NCBI RefSeq assembly: GCF_002285635.2
Contig: NZ_CP023049.2
Span: 1,240,001 to 1,304,000, forward strand
DNA from: Chryseobacterium piperi
GTDB taxonomy: Bacteria; Bacteroidota; Bacteroidia; Flavobacteriales; Weeksellaceae
Length of the DNA stretch: 64,000 bases
Direction: 5' to 3'
Shown here: one piece after another, positions 62,716 to 64,000 of the stretch
Layout of the letters: each line of letters opens with the position of its first letter
Position numbering within the stretch: position 1 is the stretch's first letter
Made by a program: the position numbers and the translations under genes
The notes under the pieces: model-generated
The model's input: only the letters and a program-made list of their open reading frames with translations
Databases searched by the model: none
What the model was told of the DNA's origin: nothing

Positions 62716-62796
62716 AATATAATTGTTTATGTTCTAACAAAATTATCCTATTCCATTTTTAGAAAAATATCCGAAAAGGAAAAAAAAGTATCCAAT

Positions 62797-63657
62797 TCAA
62801 ATATTATTTTGTTTGAATTTAAAAGGACTTTGATTTGTATGTGATTTAAAGAATTTTGAAAAATTATTTGAATATTCAAACCCTAATGAAAAAGCGACTT
62901 CAGAAATATTCATATCCGTATTCTTGATCATTATTTTAGCCTCGGATATTAATTTTTCATGGATATGCTCAGTGGTTGTCTTTCCTGTAAGTTCTTTCAC
63001 TGCATAGTTCAGATAGTTTACATGTACAGATAGTAATGTAGCAAAATCTGATGGTTTTCTAAATAACAATGGGTGATCTACCGTGACAGGAAACTGATTC
63101 CCTAAATGCTCAATAAAGATACTGACCACTTTCTCGCTGGAAGCTTTTGTCGTTTGGGTAGTAGTATCTGATTGAAGCTTTTGAGCTTCATGCATTATAA
63201 TATCCACATAACTTCGTAAAACATTATAATCCGTTGATTCTTTATTATCAGATTCATATAGCATTCTTTCAAACAGATCCAGTATAAAAGGAATTTGATT
63301 ATCATTTAAAAAGAATACAGGTTCTGCTCCCAGTCTGAATAACGGTGAGTTTTGAAGACGTTTGTTCCCTCCCAAAAATTCATTGGTAAATCTGCAGAAA
63401 TACCCAGTCTGCTCTTTGGAGACCATCTCCCACTGATATGGCACAATTGGATTGGTAAATAGTAATGCCGTTTTATCAATATGAATCCATTCATCTCCAT
63501 AGTAAAGATAACTTTCAGGGTGAACAATACATATCTTATAAAAAAAACGGATGTCACAAGGCACCGGATCCTCAAGATAACTTTTAAGATCAAAGACCTG
63601 AAACTGGTTTGCCTGCAATGGATTATTTAATCCATTGCTTTCATCAGAGTAAATCAT
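62797..63657 (-). CDS. AraC family transcriptional regulator
   Basis: A 286-residue regulator: N-terminal beta-rich sensor (about 1-165, cupin-like AraC-binding region) and a C-terminal AraC helix-turn-helix (about 185-283; PSDFATLLSVHVNYLNYAVKELTGKTTTEHIHEKLI and MNISEVAFSLGFEYSNNFSKFFKSHTNQSPFKFK). It is upstream of the alpha/beta hydrolase on the same strand and of the truncated VOC gene. The ligand is unknown. AT-rich sequence upstream offers no clear promoter match. Confidence 0.9.
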   Translation of the reverse strand: MIYSDESNGLNNPLQANQFQVFDLKSYLEDPVPCDIRFFYKICIVHPESYLYYGDEWIHIDKTALLFTNPIVPYQWEMVSKEQTGYFCRFTNEFLGGNKRLQNSPLFRLGAEPVFFLNDNQIPFILDLFERMLYESDNKESTDYNVLRSYVDIIMHEAQKLQSDTTTQTTKASSEKVVSIFIEHLGNQFPVTVDHPLLFRKPSDFATLLSVHVNYLNYAVKELTGKTTTEHIHEKLISEAKIMIKNTDMNISEVAFSLGFEYSNNFSKFFKSHTNQSPFKFKQNNI

Positions 63658-63774
63658 AAGGATATATTAACGAACTGTTGTTACTTCTAAAGTAGGAATT
63701 TATAAGTAACTAAGCAATATTCATTTAAATCAAAAGTAAATAACGGACTCCCTCCTACTTTGACAAAATAGTCA

Positions 63775-64000
63775 TCAATCCTTCTGCTTAACAATAAAAA
63801 CCGTCCCGGCCGGATCAGTAATCCAATGCATATTATCGGGAATTTTTTCAAATTCATCACAAGTCTCCACCTCGTTATTTTTAAGATAAGATACTGCAGA
63901 TTCCACATTAGGAACATTTAATTCCAGCCAGGTCTCAGAATGAGTGTAATTATCTACACAATCAAGCCACATGGTATTTCCTCCAAACTTCACCTCATGA
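63775..64000 (-). CDS. VOC/glyoxalase-bleomycin resistance family protein (5' end outside window)
   Basis: The frame remains open to the last base; the apparent start at 63993 is a GTG inside the protein, so the gene continues past the window. The visible 75 residues (VKFGGNTMWLDCV, WLELNVPNVESAVSYLKNNEVE, DNMHWITDPAGTVFIVKQK) are the second half of a vicinal-oxygen-chelate fold, a small metal-binding or drug-binding family including glyoxalase I and bleomycin-binding proteins. DPAGTVFIV is the conserved end motif. No further inference is justified. Confidence 0.8.
   Translation of the reverse strand, partial: HEVKFGGNTMWLDCVDNYTHSETWLELNVPNVESAVSYLKNNEVETCDEFEKIPDNMHWITDPAGTVFIVKQKD

Overview
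The window looks like chromosomal DNA of a flavobacterium of the Chryseobacterium type (Bacteroidota). The evidence is low G+C, a SusC/SusD pair, two type IX secretion C-terminal sorting domains (PhoX-like protein and 647-aa hydrolase), many cysteine-lipidated or signal-peptide proteins, absence of clear Shine-Dalgarno sequences, and repeated use of the Bacteroidota promoter box TAnnTTTG, which in several places overrules a longer TTG- or GTG-initiated reading frame. I see no rRNA, tRNA, CRISPR array, transposase or prophage gene. Both ends are cut inside genes: a copper-type P1B ATPase at the left and a VOC/glyoxalase-like protein at the right.

Layout. 0-9 kb: copper ATPase with three Cys-rich metal-binding repeats and a His-rich linker, DUF72 protein, lipoprotein polysaccharide deacetylase, YggS, a response regulator with a sigma-54 AAA+ domain but no DNA-binding domain, MATE exporter, and a Crp/Fnr regulator divergent from a HAD hydrolase. 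9-16 kb: secreted S9D-type glutamyl endopeptidase, a 52-aa double-glycine leader peptide gene (bacteriocin-like), DoxX, Era, and a LacI-type regulator with a PfkB sugar kinase and operator-like palindromes. 16-23 kb: Crp/Fnr regulator plus Gdx/SugE-type SMR exporter, methyltransferase coupled to methionine aminopeptidase, HAD protein, acyl-ACP desaturase, phosphoglycerate mutase GpmI, SUI1-type factor and a leucine-rich-repeat protein. 23-33 kb: a T9SS PhoX-like protein and a di-haem peroxidase, Tat-signal aldo/keto reductase, nucleoside phosphorylase, small lipoprotein, Tag, LEA-like protein and FabI.

33-44 kb holds a polysaccharide utilisation locus. SusC, SusD, a GH30 lipoprotein and a GH3 beta-glucosidase form a tight operon, divergent from an MFS sugar-type permease and a degenerate-NUDIX/winged-helix regulator. 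The enzyme content fits beta-1,6-glucan (fungal wall glucan). 44-56 kb: glutaryl-CoA dehydrogenase, T9SS lipase-like hydrolase, a surface protein, membrane-linked AraC regulator, a three-gene overlapping chain ending in an AddB-like PD-(D/E)XK nuclease with a TTG start, RsmG, and an M28 aminopeptidase. 56-64 kb: aminotransferase, M16 peptidase, a peroxiredoxin-thioredoxin-small protein redox cluster, an alpha/beta hydrolase with a Cys nucleophile elbow, an AraC regulator and the partial VOC gene.

The most unusual non-coding signal is a set of intergenic elements (about 18.4, 21.8, 25.6 and 61.0 kb, with a minimal relative at 2.5 kb). Each has arms made of degenerate short tandem units (7-mers in two, 9-mers in one), the two arms being reverse complements around an unrelated centre. 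The unit sequence differs from element to element while the architecture is kept.
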